From: CAZFLM01 sp964519955
Lineage (GTDB): Bacteria > Armatimonadota > Chthonomonadetes > Chthonomonadales > CAJBBX01
DNA length: 64,000 bases
Assembly (NCBI GenBank): GCA_964519955.1
Contig: CAZFLM010000007.1
Location: 1 to 64,000 of the forward strand
Direction of reading: 5' to 3'
The notes beneath the pieces were generated by a model. The model did not search any database. It was not told where the DNA came from and saw only the letters and a list, made by a program, of their open reading frames with translations. Position 1 is the stretch's first letter, and each line of letters opens with the position of its first letter. Shown in pieces: positions 41,727 to 49,827 of this stretch. A program made the translations under genes and the position numbers.

Positions 41727-42003
41727 GCGTCCGCAGGACGCTTGGCCGCAGGCCCGCCAGCCGGGTGATTCATCACCCGGAGCGCCGCACCCGGGACCGG
41801 TCGGGCTCTGAAGAACCCGTCGAGGCAGCGCGTGCGTCCGCAGGACGCTTGGCCGAAGGCCCGCCAGACGGGTGATTCATCACCCGGACGCCGAAGGCCC
41901 GCCAGACGGGTGATTCATCACCCGGACGCCGAAGGCTCGCCAGACGAGTGGTTCATCGCCCGGACGCCGAAGGCCCGCCAGACGGGTGATTCATCACCCG
42001 GAC
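41727..42003. repeat. Hairpin-rich repeat array with a 38-bp tandem unit
   Basis: Two long copies start with GCGTCCGCAGGACGCTTGGC (41727, 41834) and each runs into a palindrome GGGTGATTCATCACCC (41763-41778, 41870-41885). Three further units with an exact 38-bp period follow, with palindromes at 41908, 41946 (a diverged copy) and 41984. The unit reads ACGCCGAAGGCCCGCCAGAC plus the palindrome. A further segment (GCGCCGCACCCG...GTCGGGCTCTGA) is repeated at about 41655, 41782 and, partly, 42010; the first of these contains the stop codon of the preceding gene. No gene is visible in 41670-42112. Confidence 0.85.
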
Positions 42004-42112
42004 GCCCGGCGCGCCGCACCCGTAACTGGTCGGCCACAGCGTTCGTCGTAGGGACGCGGCAGCCAACGCCGCCGCACGCCGCGTCACGTCACCCGAAGGA
42101 GAGCCACTCGAC

Positions 42113-44245
42113 ATGCCCATCGCCCGCCGCCTGCCCATCCTTATCCTGACCGCCGTCTCGATCGCCGCCTCCGCCCAGGCGCCCAAGCTGCAGTGGAAGC
42201 CGCTGGGCGAGCCCGGCTGCGGCGGGTGGGTCACGTCGCTCGCGGTGAGTCCGCACGACGCCAAGCGCGTGCTGGTCGGCGGCGACATGCTGGGCGTTGG
42301 GCTGAGCACGGACGCAGGCGACACGTGGCAGCCGACCTTCGGGTTCAAGAGCTGGGAGATCGCCGACATCACGTTCCATCCGGACAACTGGCGCATCGTC
42401 TGGGCCGGGACGATGAGCGGGCCCTACCGCAGCAAGGACGCCGGCGTCCACTGGAACGAGATGCGCGAGGGCTTCCCGCCTCCGGCGGACTTCAGCTACA
42501 GCGCCCCGATCCAGGCCGTGATCTACGACCCGAGGAACCCCGACCGCCTCCTCGCGCTCGGCGGGTCGCACCGGCGCTGGGGCTCGCCCGGCACGCCGCT
42601 CTGGGGCGCCGTGTGGGAGAGCAAGGACGCCGGCGAGCACTGGACAAAGCTCTCCACCGTCGCCGACGAGAAGGGGGTGGGGCGCAACATCGTCTCCGGC
42701 GCGTTCGGCGCAGGCTCCTCCGACCGCGTCTACGTGGCTGCCGACCAGATCGGCGTTCTGGTGAGCGACGACGGCGGCAAGACGTGGCAGCCGCGCAACG
42801 AGGGCCTGCCGCACCTGAACGTCAACCAGCTCGCGCTGCACCCCACGAAGCGCGACACGCTCTGGGCCGCGCTCGGGAACGTGCGCACAGGCGACAAGGG
42901 CGAGTTCCGCCCCGGCGGCGTCTTCCGCTCCGATGACGGCGGCAAGACCTGGCAGCCGATGCAGGCGGGCCTGAGCCGGAAGATCGGCGACAACGAGAAC
43001 TTCACCGCGCGTTACGAGGCGATCGCCGTCTCGCCACCGTTCCCCGACCGCCTCGTGACCTGCGACACGTCGTGGACCGGCGGGACGCTCTACCTCTCCC
43101 GCAACGGCTCCGCGGACTGGACCAAGTGCGTCACCCGGGCCGACGTCGACGCGCTGCTGACCTCCGGCATGTGCATGACGGTGATCACCTGCGCGCCGAA
43201 GGACAAGGACATGCTCTACGTCGCTGGCGCCGAGTACATCCTGCGCAGCGGCGACTTCGGCCGCACCTGGAAGGACATCTCCGCCCGGCACGAGGGCGCC
43301 GGCTGGGCCGGCACGGGGTACTCGGGATGGGTGTGCAACCAGTTCCGCTTCGACCCGGCCGACCGGCAGCACGCCGTCTGGCTCGCCATGGACGCGGGCA
43401 ACTTCTGGCAGACGCGCAACGAGGGAAAGTCGTGGACCCGTAAGCAATTCGGACTGGAGGACTGGGGCGGCGCGAACGACATCGCGTTCACCGGCGAGCA
43501 GGCCATGCTCGTCACGCTCGGCCAGGCCGGGGTCTTCGGCGGCATCGGACGCACCGTCGATGGCGGGCGCAAGTGGGACATCCTGGCCGGCGCGGCATGC
43601 GGCCTGCCGGAGCGCGGCATTCAGGAGACGCCCGCCGTCGGCATCGTCGCGGACCCGGGCAACGCGGGCACCGTCTGGGCAGCCATTGGAGGCCGGGTTC
43701 TCCAGACCACCGATGGCGGCGAGAAATGGGCGGCGGTCTGCGATGGCCCCGGCATCGAGTGGCTCGCCTCGCCGCCCGGCAAGGTGCTGCCCCTCTACGC
43801 GGGCGGCAAGGAGGGCGTGTACCGCAGCGAGGACGGCGCCAAGTTCGAGCTGATGGCCGGCAGCCCGAAGCCCGCGACGCGCCTGACCGTCGACGGCGAG
43901 GGCCACGTCTGGGCGACCTCGTGGCGCGGCGCCGGCGGCCTCTGGAAGTGGGACGGGGCCGCGTGGGCGAAGGTGCGCGACGGGCTCTACATCTCGTGCG
44001 TGGCAGTCGACCCGACCAACACCCAGCGCGTGGCCTGCGCACAGGACGACCACCCGTTCCACGATGTCTCCCACGGCGACGGCGTGTGGATCTCGGAGGA
44101 CGGCGGCAAGACGTGGACCTGCCAGGCCGACGGGCTGCCCGTCCTGCGCGGCTCGGTCCTGGCCATCAACCCGCACGACCCGGAGCAGATCGTGTTCGGC
44201 ACGTCGGGACGCGGCTTCTTCACGGCGCGGTGGCCCAGGAAGTAG
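42113..44245 (+). CDS. Exported Asp-box beta-propeller protein (GH74/sortilin-like)
   Basis: 710 residues with a signal peptide ending near ASAQA and an AAGGAGA site before the ATG. Asp-box motifs recur (STDAGDTWQP, SKDAGVHWNE, SKDAGEHWTK, SDDGGKTWQP twice, TTDGGEKWAA, SEDGGKTWTC), about one per blade of two seven-bladed propellers. The overall length and blade rhythm resemble the GH74 xyloglucanase fold and related VPS10-like proteins; the two catalytic Asp residues of GH74 cannot be assigned with confidence. It may be a glycan hydrolase or a binding protein. Single gene flanked by the repeat array. Confidence 0.75.
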   Translation: MPIARRLPILILTAVSIAASAQAPKLQWKPLGEPGCGGWVTSLAVSPHDAKRVLVGGDMLGVGLSTDAGDTWQPTFGFKSWEIADITFHPDNWRIVWAGTMSGPYRSKDAGVHWNEMREGFPPPADFSYSAPIQAVIYDPRNPDRLLALGGSHRRWGSPGTPLWGAVWESKDAGEHWTKLSTVADEKGVGRNIVSGAFGAGSSDRVYVAADQIGVLVSDDGGKTWQPRNEGLPHLNVNQLALHPTKRDTLWAALGNVRTGDKGEFRPGGVFRSDDGGKTWQPMQAGLSRKIGDNENFTARYEAIAVSPPFPDRLVTCDTSWTGGTLYLSRNGSADWTKCVTRADVDALLTSGMCMTVITCAPKDKDMLYVAGAEYILRSGDFGRTWKDISARHEGAGWAGTGYSGWVCNQFRFDPADRQHAVWLAMDAGNFWQTRNEGKSWTRKQFGLEDWGGANDIAFTGEQAMLVTLGQAGVFGGIGRTVDGGRKWDILAGAACGLPERGIQETPAVGIVADPGNAGTVWAAIGGRVLQTTDGGEKWAAVCDGPGIEWLASPPGKVLPLYAGGKEGVYRSEDGAKFELMAGSPKPATRLTVDGEGHVWATSWRGAGGLWKWDGAAWAKVRDGLYISCVAVDPTNTQRVACAQDDHPFHDVSHGDGVWISEDGGKTWTCQADGLPVLRGSVLAINPHDPEQIVFGTSGRGFFTARWPRK

Positions 44246-44310
44246 CCCATTGGGGGCCGTCTGCGCCGTTGCCCGGGTGGCGCGGGCATCGAACCGCGAG
44301 GGAGGTCGGC

Positions 44311-44958
44311 ATGATCGCGTACTGGCTGCAGGGCGGACTCCTGCTGGCCGTGCTCGCGGTCTGGGGATGCGTCGGCGTGGTGCGCGCCGCCATGCTGTAC
44401 CGGCGAGGCGTGTTGGTGCTGGTCGCCGACCGCCACCGATCGCCGGCCAGGATGGCGGGAGACACCATCGCCGTCGCGGTCCTCGGGCTCTACGTGCACC
44501 AGGCCCTCGTCTACTCCGCGCGGGTCGTTACCCCGTCGACGCCGGGCTTGGGATACCTGGTGCTCGACTCCCCGTGGGCTCGGGCCATCGGGGCCGTGCT
44601 GGTGGTCGTGGCGGCCGCGCTCTACACCGTCGCGGTCGTCCAGCTCGGCTCGTCATGGCGCCTGGGGGTAGACCGCGACAAGCCCGGTCCCCTCGTGACG
44701 AGCGGCGTCTACGCGTGGTCGCGGCACCCGATCTATGTCGCCTTCGTCCTGCTGTTCCTCGGCAGCTTCCTCCTGCTCGGCCGCCTTGTGTTCCTCGTCC
44801 TGCTCGGCGCAATGTGCGCCGTCCTGTACGCCTATGCCATCATTGAGGAGCGGTTCCTGGCGGCCAGATTCGGCGACTCGTATGCCGGTTACGCGGCGCG
44901 CGTCGCCCGGTGGGTCACCTGGCCCGCGCACCGGCCGCCAGATCGACCGCAAACGTGA
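44311..44958 (+). CDS. Isoprenylcysteine carboxylmethyltransferase-like membrane protein
   Basis: 215 residues, five or so membrane helices and a GGGAGG site. The C-terminal half, LVTSGVYAWSRHPIYVAFVL and then EERFLAARFGDSYAGYAARV, is the hallmark of ICMT/PEMT-like methyltransferases, where the RHPxY loop binds S-adenosylmethionine. Bacterial members methylate lipids or small molecules; the substrate is unknown. It overlaps the next gene (ECF sigma factor) by one base and may be cotranscribed with it. Confidence 0.85.
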   Translation: MIAYWLQGGLLLAVLAVWGCVGVVRAAMLYRRGVLVLVADRHRSPARMAGDTIAVAVLGLYVHQALVYSARVVTPSTPGLGYLVLDSPWARAIGAVLVVVAAALYTVAVVQLGSSWRLGVDRDKPGPLVTSGVYAWSRHPIYVAFVLLFLGSFLLLGRLVFLVLLGAMCAVLYAYAIIEERFLAARFGDSYAGYAARVARWVTWPAHRPPDRPQT

Positions 44959-45656
44959 TGTTCCGACGGGAACCGATCCCGACCTCCGTCGTCTTGAGCG
45001 AGGGCGAGTGGGTGACAGAGCAGCCGGCGGCCACAGTGAGCGTCTATGGGGGAGCCGACGAAGATGCGGCCCTGGTCGCGCGCGCCGTCGCGGGCGAGCC
45101 GGATGCCTACGACCGGCTGTTCCGCGAGCACTACGCCCGCGTCTACAACCTGGCTGCCCGGCTGATGGTGGATCCCGACGCAGCCGCCGACGTCGCGCAA
45201 ACCGCGTTCGTGCGTGCGTACCAGTCGCTGGCGCGCCTGCGCGACGGGCGCACGTTCCTGAAGTTCCTGTACCGGATCGTCGTGAACCTGGTGCGCGACC
45301 GGGCGAAGTCCGAGCGGCGCAAGCCCTGGGTCGGATTCCTCGACCTGCTGCGAGGGCAGCGGACCGACGACTCGGTCGACCACGAGCCGGAGCACCTGGC
45401 CGACGAAGCGCTCGACCCGCAGCGGATCGTCGTGCGACGCGAGTTCAGCGCGGAGCTGGCGCGCCAGATCGATGCGCTGCCGCTGGACTTCCGCGAAGCG
45501 TTCGTGCTGCACACGATCGAGGGCCTCGACATCAAGGAGATCGCGGGCATCGTCGGGGTGGCCGAGGGCACCGTGAAGTCGCGCGTCGGGCGGGCGCGGG
45601 GCAAGCTGAGGGCAGCCATGTCTCCTTGGATGGCCGCGGAGACGGATGGAGCATAG
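44958..45656 (+). CDS. ECF-type RNA polymerase sigma factor (RpoE-like)
   Basis: 232 residues if the ATG at 44958 is used; a GTG at 45010 is an alternative. Region 2 (YDRLFREHYARVYNLAARLM, then DVAQTAFVRAYQSLARLR) and region 4 (LPLDFREAFVLHTIEGLDIK, then VAEGTVKSRVGRARGKLR) are complete, separated by a long linker (about 115-165). Such sigma factors direct RNA polymerase to envelope-stress or nutrient regulons and are held off by the anti-sigma factor encoded just downstream (2 bases after the stop). First of a three-gene control operon. Confidence 0.93.
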   Translation: MFRREPIPTSVVLSEGEWVTEQPAATVSVYGGADEDAALVARAVAGEPDAYDRLFREHYARVYNLAARLMVDPDAAADVAQTAFVRAYQSLARLRDGRTFLKFLYRIVVNLVRDRAKSERRKPWVGFLDLLRGQRTDDSVDHEPEHLADEALDPQRIVVRREFSAELARQIDALPLDFREAFVLHTIEGLDIKEIAGIVGVAEGTVKSRVGRARGKLRAAMSPWMAAETDGA

Positions 45657-45658
45657 CG

Positions 45659-46168
45659 ATGGAGAGCAAGTGCAAGGGCGTTCGAGCGGATCTGGCGGCC
45701 TATCAGGCAGCCTGGCTTCCGGCGGCCCGGTCGGCGGAGATCGCGGCTCACCTGAACGAGTGCGCCGAGTGTGCAGAGCAGCTCGCGCTCGACGCACGCT
45801 TGGTGTCGGCCGCCCGGGATCTGCCCGCGTCGGAGCCACCCCACGCCACATGGGACCGGGTACTCGCGGAACGCGCGGGACAGGCCCCTTCCGAGCCCCG
45901 GCGCGCTCGGCCCATCCGGCGTTGGCGCCCCGCGATGGCCCTCGCCACCACGGCGCTGGTCGCTATCGGCGCGGGCGTCTGGCTCCGGGCGCCACACGGA
46001 GGCGGGACCGGAGTTGTGCCACCACCACCCACGGTCGCTACCACCACGCCGCCAGCCGATGACAGCACCTTCGTGCTCGCCCACGCGCTGGTCTCCGCGG
46101 GGGCGATGGCGGGCGACCCGAACCGCGCGGTGCTCATCTCCGCAGCCGCGCACCAGGCAACGCCATGA
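45659..46168 (+). CDS. Anti-sigma factor with zinc-finger (ZAS) domain
   Basis: 169 residues. The cytoplasmic N terminus carries HLNECAECAEQL, the H-x3-C-x2-C zinc-binding motif of ZAS anti-sigma factors. A single membrane helix (about 98-115, AMALATTALVAIGAGVWL) and a short, Pro/Thr-rich exterior follow. It should bind the ECF sigma factor encoded immediately upstream and release it when cut. Its 3' end overlaps the RseB-like gene by 4 bases (ATGA). Confidence 0.88.
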   Translation: MESKCKGVRADLAAYQAAWLPAARSAEIAAHLNECAECAEQLALDARLVSAARDLPASEPPHATWDRVLAERAGQAPSEPRRARPIRRWRPAMALATTALVAIGAGVWLRAPHGGGTGVVPPPPTVATTTPPADDSTFVLAHALVSAGAMAGDPNRAVLISAAAHQATP

Positions 46169-47235
46169 TACGCCGAGCTTCGCGCGTCACAATCTGCGCC
46201 CTGACGCTGGCGGCGCCATCGGCCGCCCCCGCCGCCGAGCCCGCCGCGCCGAGCGCTTCGTCGCTCCTCGCCCAGGTCCTGCGCGGCCCCACCGTTGCGT
46301 TCGAAGGCCGCCAGCGTACGGAAGCCGGGGCCGCGTCCGCGCTCGTCCAGGTCGCCTGCGACGGTAAGGGGCGAATGCGCCGCGAGTACGTGTCGGGCGC
46401 CGGCGCCGGGCTGGTGACTATCGAGGCGGGCCGCTCCTCCTGGCAGCGCGGCGTCGACGGCAAGTGGCTCCGCCTGCAGGACGCCGCCGCCCCGGCGGAC
46501 CCGACAGCCACCGCCGCCGCGATCCTGCGCAACTACACGGTGACCGCCGGGCGCCAGGAGACGGTGGCGGGCCGCCCGGCCATTCCAGTACGCATCGCGC
46601 ACCGGCAGACGTACAACCCGTCGCGGAACGTCTGGCTCGATCGGGCCACCGGCATCGTGCTCAAGGACATCCTGCTCGCGCCCGATGGCCGGGTACGCTC
46701 CTCGTCCGAGTTCACCGCGATCTCGCTGAAGGCCCAGCCCGCCGAGCTATTCCGCCCACCAACCTCGGCGCCGGCGCCGGCCCTCGCGGGGCCCAGCTCA
46801 TTCCAGCCGCGCGGCGCGGCAGCCAAAGTCGAGCAGGAGACAGGTAGGAGCGTGCCGGCGCCCGCGCATGTCCCGCCTGGCTACCGCGTCGCGCTCTACG
46901 GAGTCATGCACACCGGCAGCGGCCGCGCCATGCCCGCCGTGCGCTACTCGGACGGGCTGGCAGCGTTCACCATCTTCGAGCGCGGCTGGGGCGCCGGCAT
47001 GGGTCGGGGAGCGGGCGCGGGCATGGGCATGGGCATGGGCATGGGGCCGCGAGGGCGGGGCCGCGGCATGCGCTGGCAAGGAGGGCGCGGCACGCAGCCG
47101 GCGGGTCCCATCTGCACCCCGCAGAGCACGCTCCAGGCGTCCGTTGTCGCCGTTAACGCTGCCCAGGCCAATTACCTCCTGGTCGGCGATCTGGCCGAGT
47201 CCGAGTTGATGAAGGTGGCAAAGTCGCTTCCCTAG
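46165..47235 (+). CDS. RseB/MucB-like periplasmic regulator with Gly-Met insert
   Basis: 356 residues, signal peptide to about 24. The LolA-like domain (about 30-200: FEGRQRTEAGAASALVQVAC, NVWLDRATGIVLKDILLAPD) and a C-terminal domain starting near 225 (VPPGYRVALYGVMHTGSGRA) match the two-domain layout of RseB/MucB, which protects the anti-sigma factor from proteolysis and senses envelope damage. Between the C-terminal strands is a Gly-Met-Arg stretch (about 273-315, GRGAGAGMGMGMGMGPRGRG), absent from normal RseB and resembling the next exported protein. The stretch could bind metal through methionines. The overlap with the anti-sigma gene supports joint function. Confidence 0.8.
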   Translation: MIRRASRVTICALTLAAPSAAPAAEPAAPSASSLLAQVLRGPTVAFEGRQRTEAGAASALVQVACDGKGRMRREYVSGAGAGLVTIEAGRSSWQRGVDGKWLRLQDAAAPADPTATAAAILRNYTVTAGRQETVAGRPAIPVRIAHRQTYNPSRNVWLDRATGIVLKDILLAPDGRVRSSSEFTAISLKAQPAELFRPPTSAPAPALAGPSSFQPRGAAAKVEQETGRSVPAPAHVPPGYRVALYGVMHTGSGRAMPAVRYSDGLAAFTIFERGWGAGMGRGAGAGMGMGMGMGPRGRGRGMRWQGGRGTQPAGPICTPQSTLQASVVAVNAAQANYLLVGDLAESELMKVAKSLP

Positions 47236-47313
47236 CCTGGATCATGCACGAGTGCAGTGGTGGGATGGGCCTCCGTGCCCGTCCAGTGCGACTCATGAAT
47301 AGGTCAGGCTAGG
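47231..47313. repeat. Inverted repeat after the RseB-like gene
   Basis: CCTAGCCTG (47231-47239) and CAGGCTAGG (47305-47313) are exact complements about 65 bases apart. The sequence between holds a degenerate copy of the repeat near the scaffold gap. The first arm overlaps the stop codon of the RseB-like gene. This element may close off the operon. Confidence 0.4.
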
Positions 47314-47394
47314 CGGGAACGCCTCCCCCAGAGCGTCGTCTTGAGCGTGAATGAGGCGAGACAGGCCGCGAAGGCCGGTTGAAGGGAGAGTGAG

Positions 47395-47961
47395 ATGAAG
47401 CGAACCACAGTGATGACGATCGCCGCGGCAGCCCTTGCGGTGGCCCTGATCGGCAGCTCGGCAGCAGCGCAAGGACGGGGCATGGGTCGCGGTCGTGGCG
47501 CCGGCATGGGCATGGGCGCGGGCCGCGGAGCTGGATGGTGTGGTGGCATGGGCGCCGGGCAGGGCATGCGGGCCGGCGCGGGCGGGGGCGGCTGGTGGAC
47601 CGCCGTGACCCCGAAGACCCCGGCGCAGAAGGCGTTCGTCGCAGAGGTGACGCGCCTGCACACCGAGATCCGCGCGACGAACCAGGAGATCTTCGCGCTC
47701 CAGGCGCAGAGCGCACCGGCCGACCAGATCGCGCAGAAGCAGCAGGAAGTGAAGGCGCTCCGCGACCAGCTCGCCAAGCTGACCACCAAGAACGCCGCGC
47801 TCCTCAAGGAGATGGGCGTGCCCGCAGGATACGGCATCTGCGACGGCACCGGGCCCAAGGCGGACTGCCCGCTCATGGGCGCCGGCCGTGGAGCCGGGCG
47901 TGGCGCCGGCCGGGGCCTGCGTGACGGCACCGGGCCCAACCCGAACTGCCCGCTGAAGTAG
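47395..47961 (+). CDS. Exported Gly-Met-Arg-rich protein with coiled coil
   Basis: 188 residues, unknown family. The signal peptide ends near SSAAAQ. The mature N terminus (about 27-65) is a low-complexity GRGMGRGRGAGMGMGAGRGA stretch with a single Cys (GWCGG). The middle (about 75-140) is an amphipathic helical pair, AEVTRLHTEIRATNQEIFAL then KQQEVKALRDQLAKLTTKNA, similar in layout to Spy/CpxP/ZraP-type periplasmic proteins. The tail has a twice-repeated DGTGPKADCP/DGTGPNPNCP motif. Metal binding via Met and Cys is a reasonable but untested idea. It follows the sigma operon and may be a target of it. Confidence 0.6.
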   Translation: MKRTTVMTIAAAALAVALIGSSAAAQGRGMGRGRGAGMGMGAGRGAGWCGGMGAGQGMRAGAGGGGWWTAVTPKTPAQKAFVAEVTRLHTEIRATNQEIFALQAQSAPADQIAQKQQEVKALRDQLAKLTTKNAALLKEMGVPAGYGICDGTGPKADCPLMGAGRGAGRGAGRGLRDGTGPNPNCPLK

Positions 47962-47983
47962 CCGCTGCCGCAGCCTGATGTTG

Positions 47984-48018
47984 CTTCGGCCCTGGTCGCA
48001 AGTCGGCCAGGGCCGAAG
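47984..48018. terminator. Bidirectional hairpin terminator between convergent genes
   Basis: CTTCGGCCCTGG (47984-47995) pairs perfectly with CCAGGGCCGAAG (48007-48018) across 11 nt, a 12-bp stem in the space between the Gly-Met-rich gene and the ABC-F gene. No long T run on either side. Confidence 0.65.
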
Positions 48019-48046
48019 TGTCGTTGGTCGCGCAGTGCGTCCGCTG

Positions 48047-49657
48047 CTAAGGTCCCGGCGATGGCGTCGACCACTGCGACCAGTTGCCGGTCACCTCGCG
48101 CACGCCGCCAGTGTCGAACACCAGCAGCCGGTTCGCCACCTTGTCGATGAAGAACCGGTCGTGGCTCACCACGAGGGCCGCGCCGGGGAAGTAGATGAGC
48201 GCCTGCTCCATCACCTGAATGCTGCTGACATCGAGGTGGTTCGTCGGCTCGTCCATCACCAGCACCGACGCGCCGGAGAGCAGGCACTGCGCCAGCGCGA
48301 GCCGCGCCTTCTGGCCGCCGGAGAGCGTGCCGATGCGCTGGTTCAGATCCATCTCGCTGAACCGGAGCATCCCCAGGAACCGATGCACCTGCCGGCGCGG
48401 CGCCAGGTAGCCCAGGCCGAACACGTTGGCGGCGTGCGACACCGAGTCCTTCGGGTCAAGCGCCTGCAGGATCGCGTTGTAGTCCGCGAACTGCGTGTCG
48501 CTGAGCCAGGCGACCTTGCCCGCATCGGCCCCCTCGGCGCCGGTCAGGACGCGGAGCAAGGTCGACTTGCCGCAGCCGTTGGGGCCGACGATCGCCACCT
48601 TCTCGCCCCGGCCGATCTCGATATCGAGGTTCCGGAACAGCGGCTCGCCACCGTACGCCTTGGCCAGCCCCTCGACGCGGAGCAGTTGGTCGCGCACGGT
48701 GAGCCGCTCGTAGATGGAGGTCACGACGGCCTGGACCGGCCTGGGTGTCGTCGCCTTCTTGATGTCCGCGATCCTGCGCGCAACGCGGCCACCGGGCTGT
48801 CGCATCGCCTCCGAGCGATCCTTGAGCGCCTCCGCCTCGAGGATCAGCAGCTCCTCCTCGTGCTCGAACTGACGCTCCAGCGTCTTCATGCGCAGCGGCT
48901 TCTCCCGAACGTAGGAGCTGTAGCCGCCCTCGTACTCCTGCAGCCGGTAGTTCTCGATCTCCACGATGCGGGTGACCACGCGATCGAGGAACTGCCGATC
49001 GTGCGACACCACCACCAGCGCGCCGCGCAGCTTCGCCAGCCACTCCTCCAACCACGCCACGCCATCCACGTCCAGGTAGTTCGTGGGCTCGTCCAGCAGC
49101 AGGATGTCGGGCTCCTCCAGCAGGATCTTGGCCAGGCACGCCCGATTGCGCCACCCACCGGAGAGCTGGTCGATGGGCAGCCGGCGGCGCTCCTCGTTGA
49201 AGCCCAGCTTGTTCAGCACGGTGTCGATGCGGACGGGCACCATCCACCCGTCGCGGTCGGCCATCACCTGCAGCAGATCGGCCTGGCGCGCGAGCAGGCG
49301 GTCGGTCTCGGCGGAACCGAGGCCCGCCGCGTGCAGCGCCTCCTCGATCGCCTCCAGTTCCCGCGTGCAGTCGCGCACATCGGCGAAGACGGCCTCCAGC
49401 ACGTCCAGCACCGTCTGCGAGCCCTCCAGCTCCGAGAACTGCGAGAAGTAGCCGATGCGCAGGCCCGGGTCAAGGTCGACCACCCCCTCGGTCGGCTCGC
49501 TCCGGCCAAGGACGAGGTGCAGGAGCGTCGTCTTGCCGCTGCCGTTCTTGCCGATCAGGCCGAGCCGATCGCCGCGGCGAATCTTCAGGAACACCTCCCG
49601 GAGCACCAGGCGCTGGTCGAACCGGACCGTCACGTTCTGCAGGCGAACCACGCTCAT
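48047..49657 (-). CDS. ABC-F family ATPase (ribosome-associated)
   Basis: 536 residues from the ATG at 49657, with GGAGG just upstream. It has two ABC domains and no membrane segment: GKNGSGKTT (about 36-44), LSGGWRNRACLAK, DEPTNYLD, then GPNGCGKST, LSGGQKARLALAQ and DEPTNHLD. The connecting segment (about 230-310) is the P-site tRNA interaction motif region of ABC-F proteins. Members act on the ribosome, either as housekeeping translation factors (EttA, Uup and YheS types) or as antibiotic-resistance proteins. The attenuator in the leader favours an antibiotic- or translation-stress-responsive member; the subfamily cannot be fixed by eye. Confidence 0.92.
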   Translation of the reverse strand: MSVVRLQNVTVRFDQRLVLREVFLKIRRGDRLGLIGKNGSGKTTLLHLVLGRSEPTEGVVDLDPGLRIGYFSQFSELEGSQTVLDVLEAVFADVRDCTRELEAIEEALHAAGLGSAETDRLLARQADLLQVMADRDGWMVPVRIDTVLNKLGFNEERRRLPIDQLSGGWRNRACLAKILLEEPDILLLDEPTNYLDVDGVAWLEEWLAKLRGALVVVSHDRQFLDRVVTRIVEIENYRLQEYEGGYSSYVREKPLRMKTLERQFEHEEELLILEAEALKDRSEAMRQPGGRVARRIADIKKATTPRPVQAVVTSIYERLTVRDQLLRVEGLAKAYGGEPLFRNLDIEIGRGEKVAIVGPNGCGKSTLLRVLTGAEGADAGKVAWLSDTQFADYNAILQALDPKDSVSHAANVFGLGYLAPRRQVHRFLGMLRFSEMDLNQRIGTLSGGQKARLALAQCLLSGASVLVMDEPTNHLDVSSIQVMEQALIYFPGAALVVSHDRFFIDKVANRLLVFDTGGVREVTGNWSQWSTPSPGP

Positions 49658-49688
49658 ACCCACCTCCACCGACAGCCCCACACGAAAA

Positions 49689-49757
49689 GCGCGAGGCCGG
49701 CCGCCAGGGCGCCGGACGAGCCGACGCCTCCAGGGCCGGCCTCGCGCACGAGGCCGG
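49689..49757 (-). promoter_or_regulatory. Three-segment transcription attenuator in the ABC-F leader
   Basis: On the minus strand the leader carries CCGGCCTCG (segment A, complement of 49749-49757), CGAGGCCGG (segment B, complement of 49736-49744) and CCGGCCTCG again (segment C, complement of 49692-49700). A and B form an antiterminator. B and C form a perfect 14-bp stem GCGCGAGGCCGGCC/GGCCGGCCTCGCGC directly followed by TTTTCGTG, an intrinsic terminator. The two folds are exclusive. No short leader peptide with a ribosome-binding site is obvious, although a long in-frame ATG lies at 49763-49765. Confidence 0.85.
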
Positions 49758-49777
49758 TAACATGCACTGTTGTCGTG

Positions 49778-49807
49778 ATCCTACCATCGCGCCGAGGCCG
49801 TTGTCAA
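49778..49807 (-). promoter_or_regulatory. Sigma-70-type promoter of the ABC-F gene
   Basis: On the minus strand TTGACA (complement of 49802-49807), an 18-nt spacer and TAGGAT (complement of 49778-49783) point at the attenuator. Initiation is expected near 49771, so the leader is about 113 nt. The promoter fits between the end of the GH5-like gene (49828) and the attenuator. Confidence 0.7.
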
Positions 49808-49827
49808 GCACTACCGGCCAGCCAGAC

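Noticed and set aside
41850..42003. Regular palindromic repeats that could suggest a CRISPR array
   Set aside because: The units follow each other directly with an exact 38-bp period and no unique spacers; no cas gene is nearby. It is a tandem hairpin repeat.
49470..49765. Long open frame through the ABC-F attenuator as a leader peptide
   Set aside because: It starts without a ribosome-binding site, runs far into the ABC-F gene in another frame and is Arg/Ala-biased. It looks like a by-product of GC-rich sequence, not a regulatory leader peptide.
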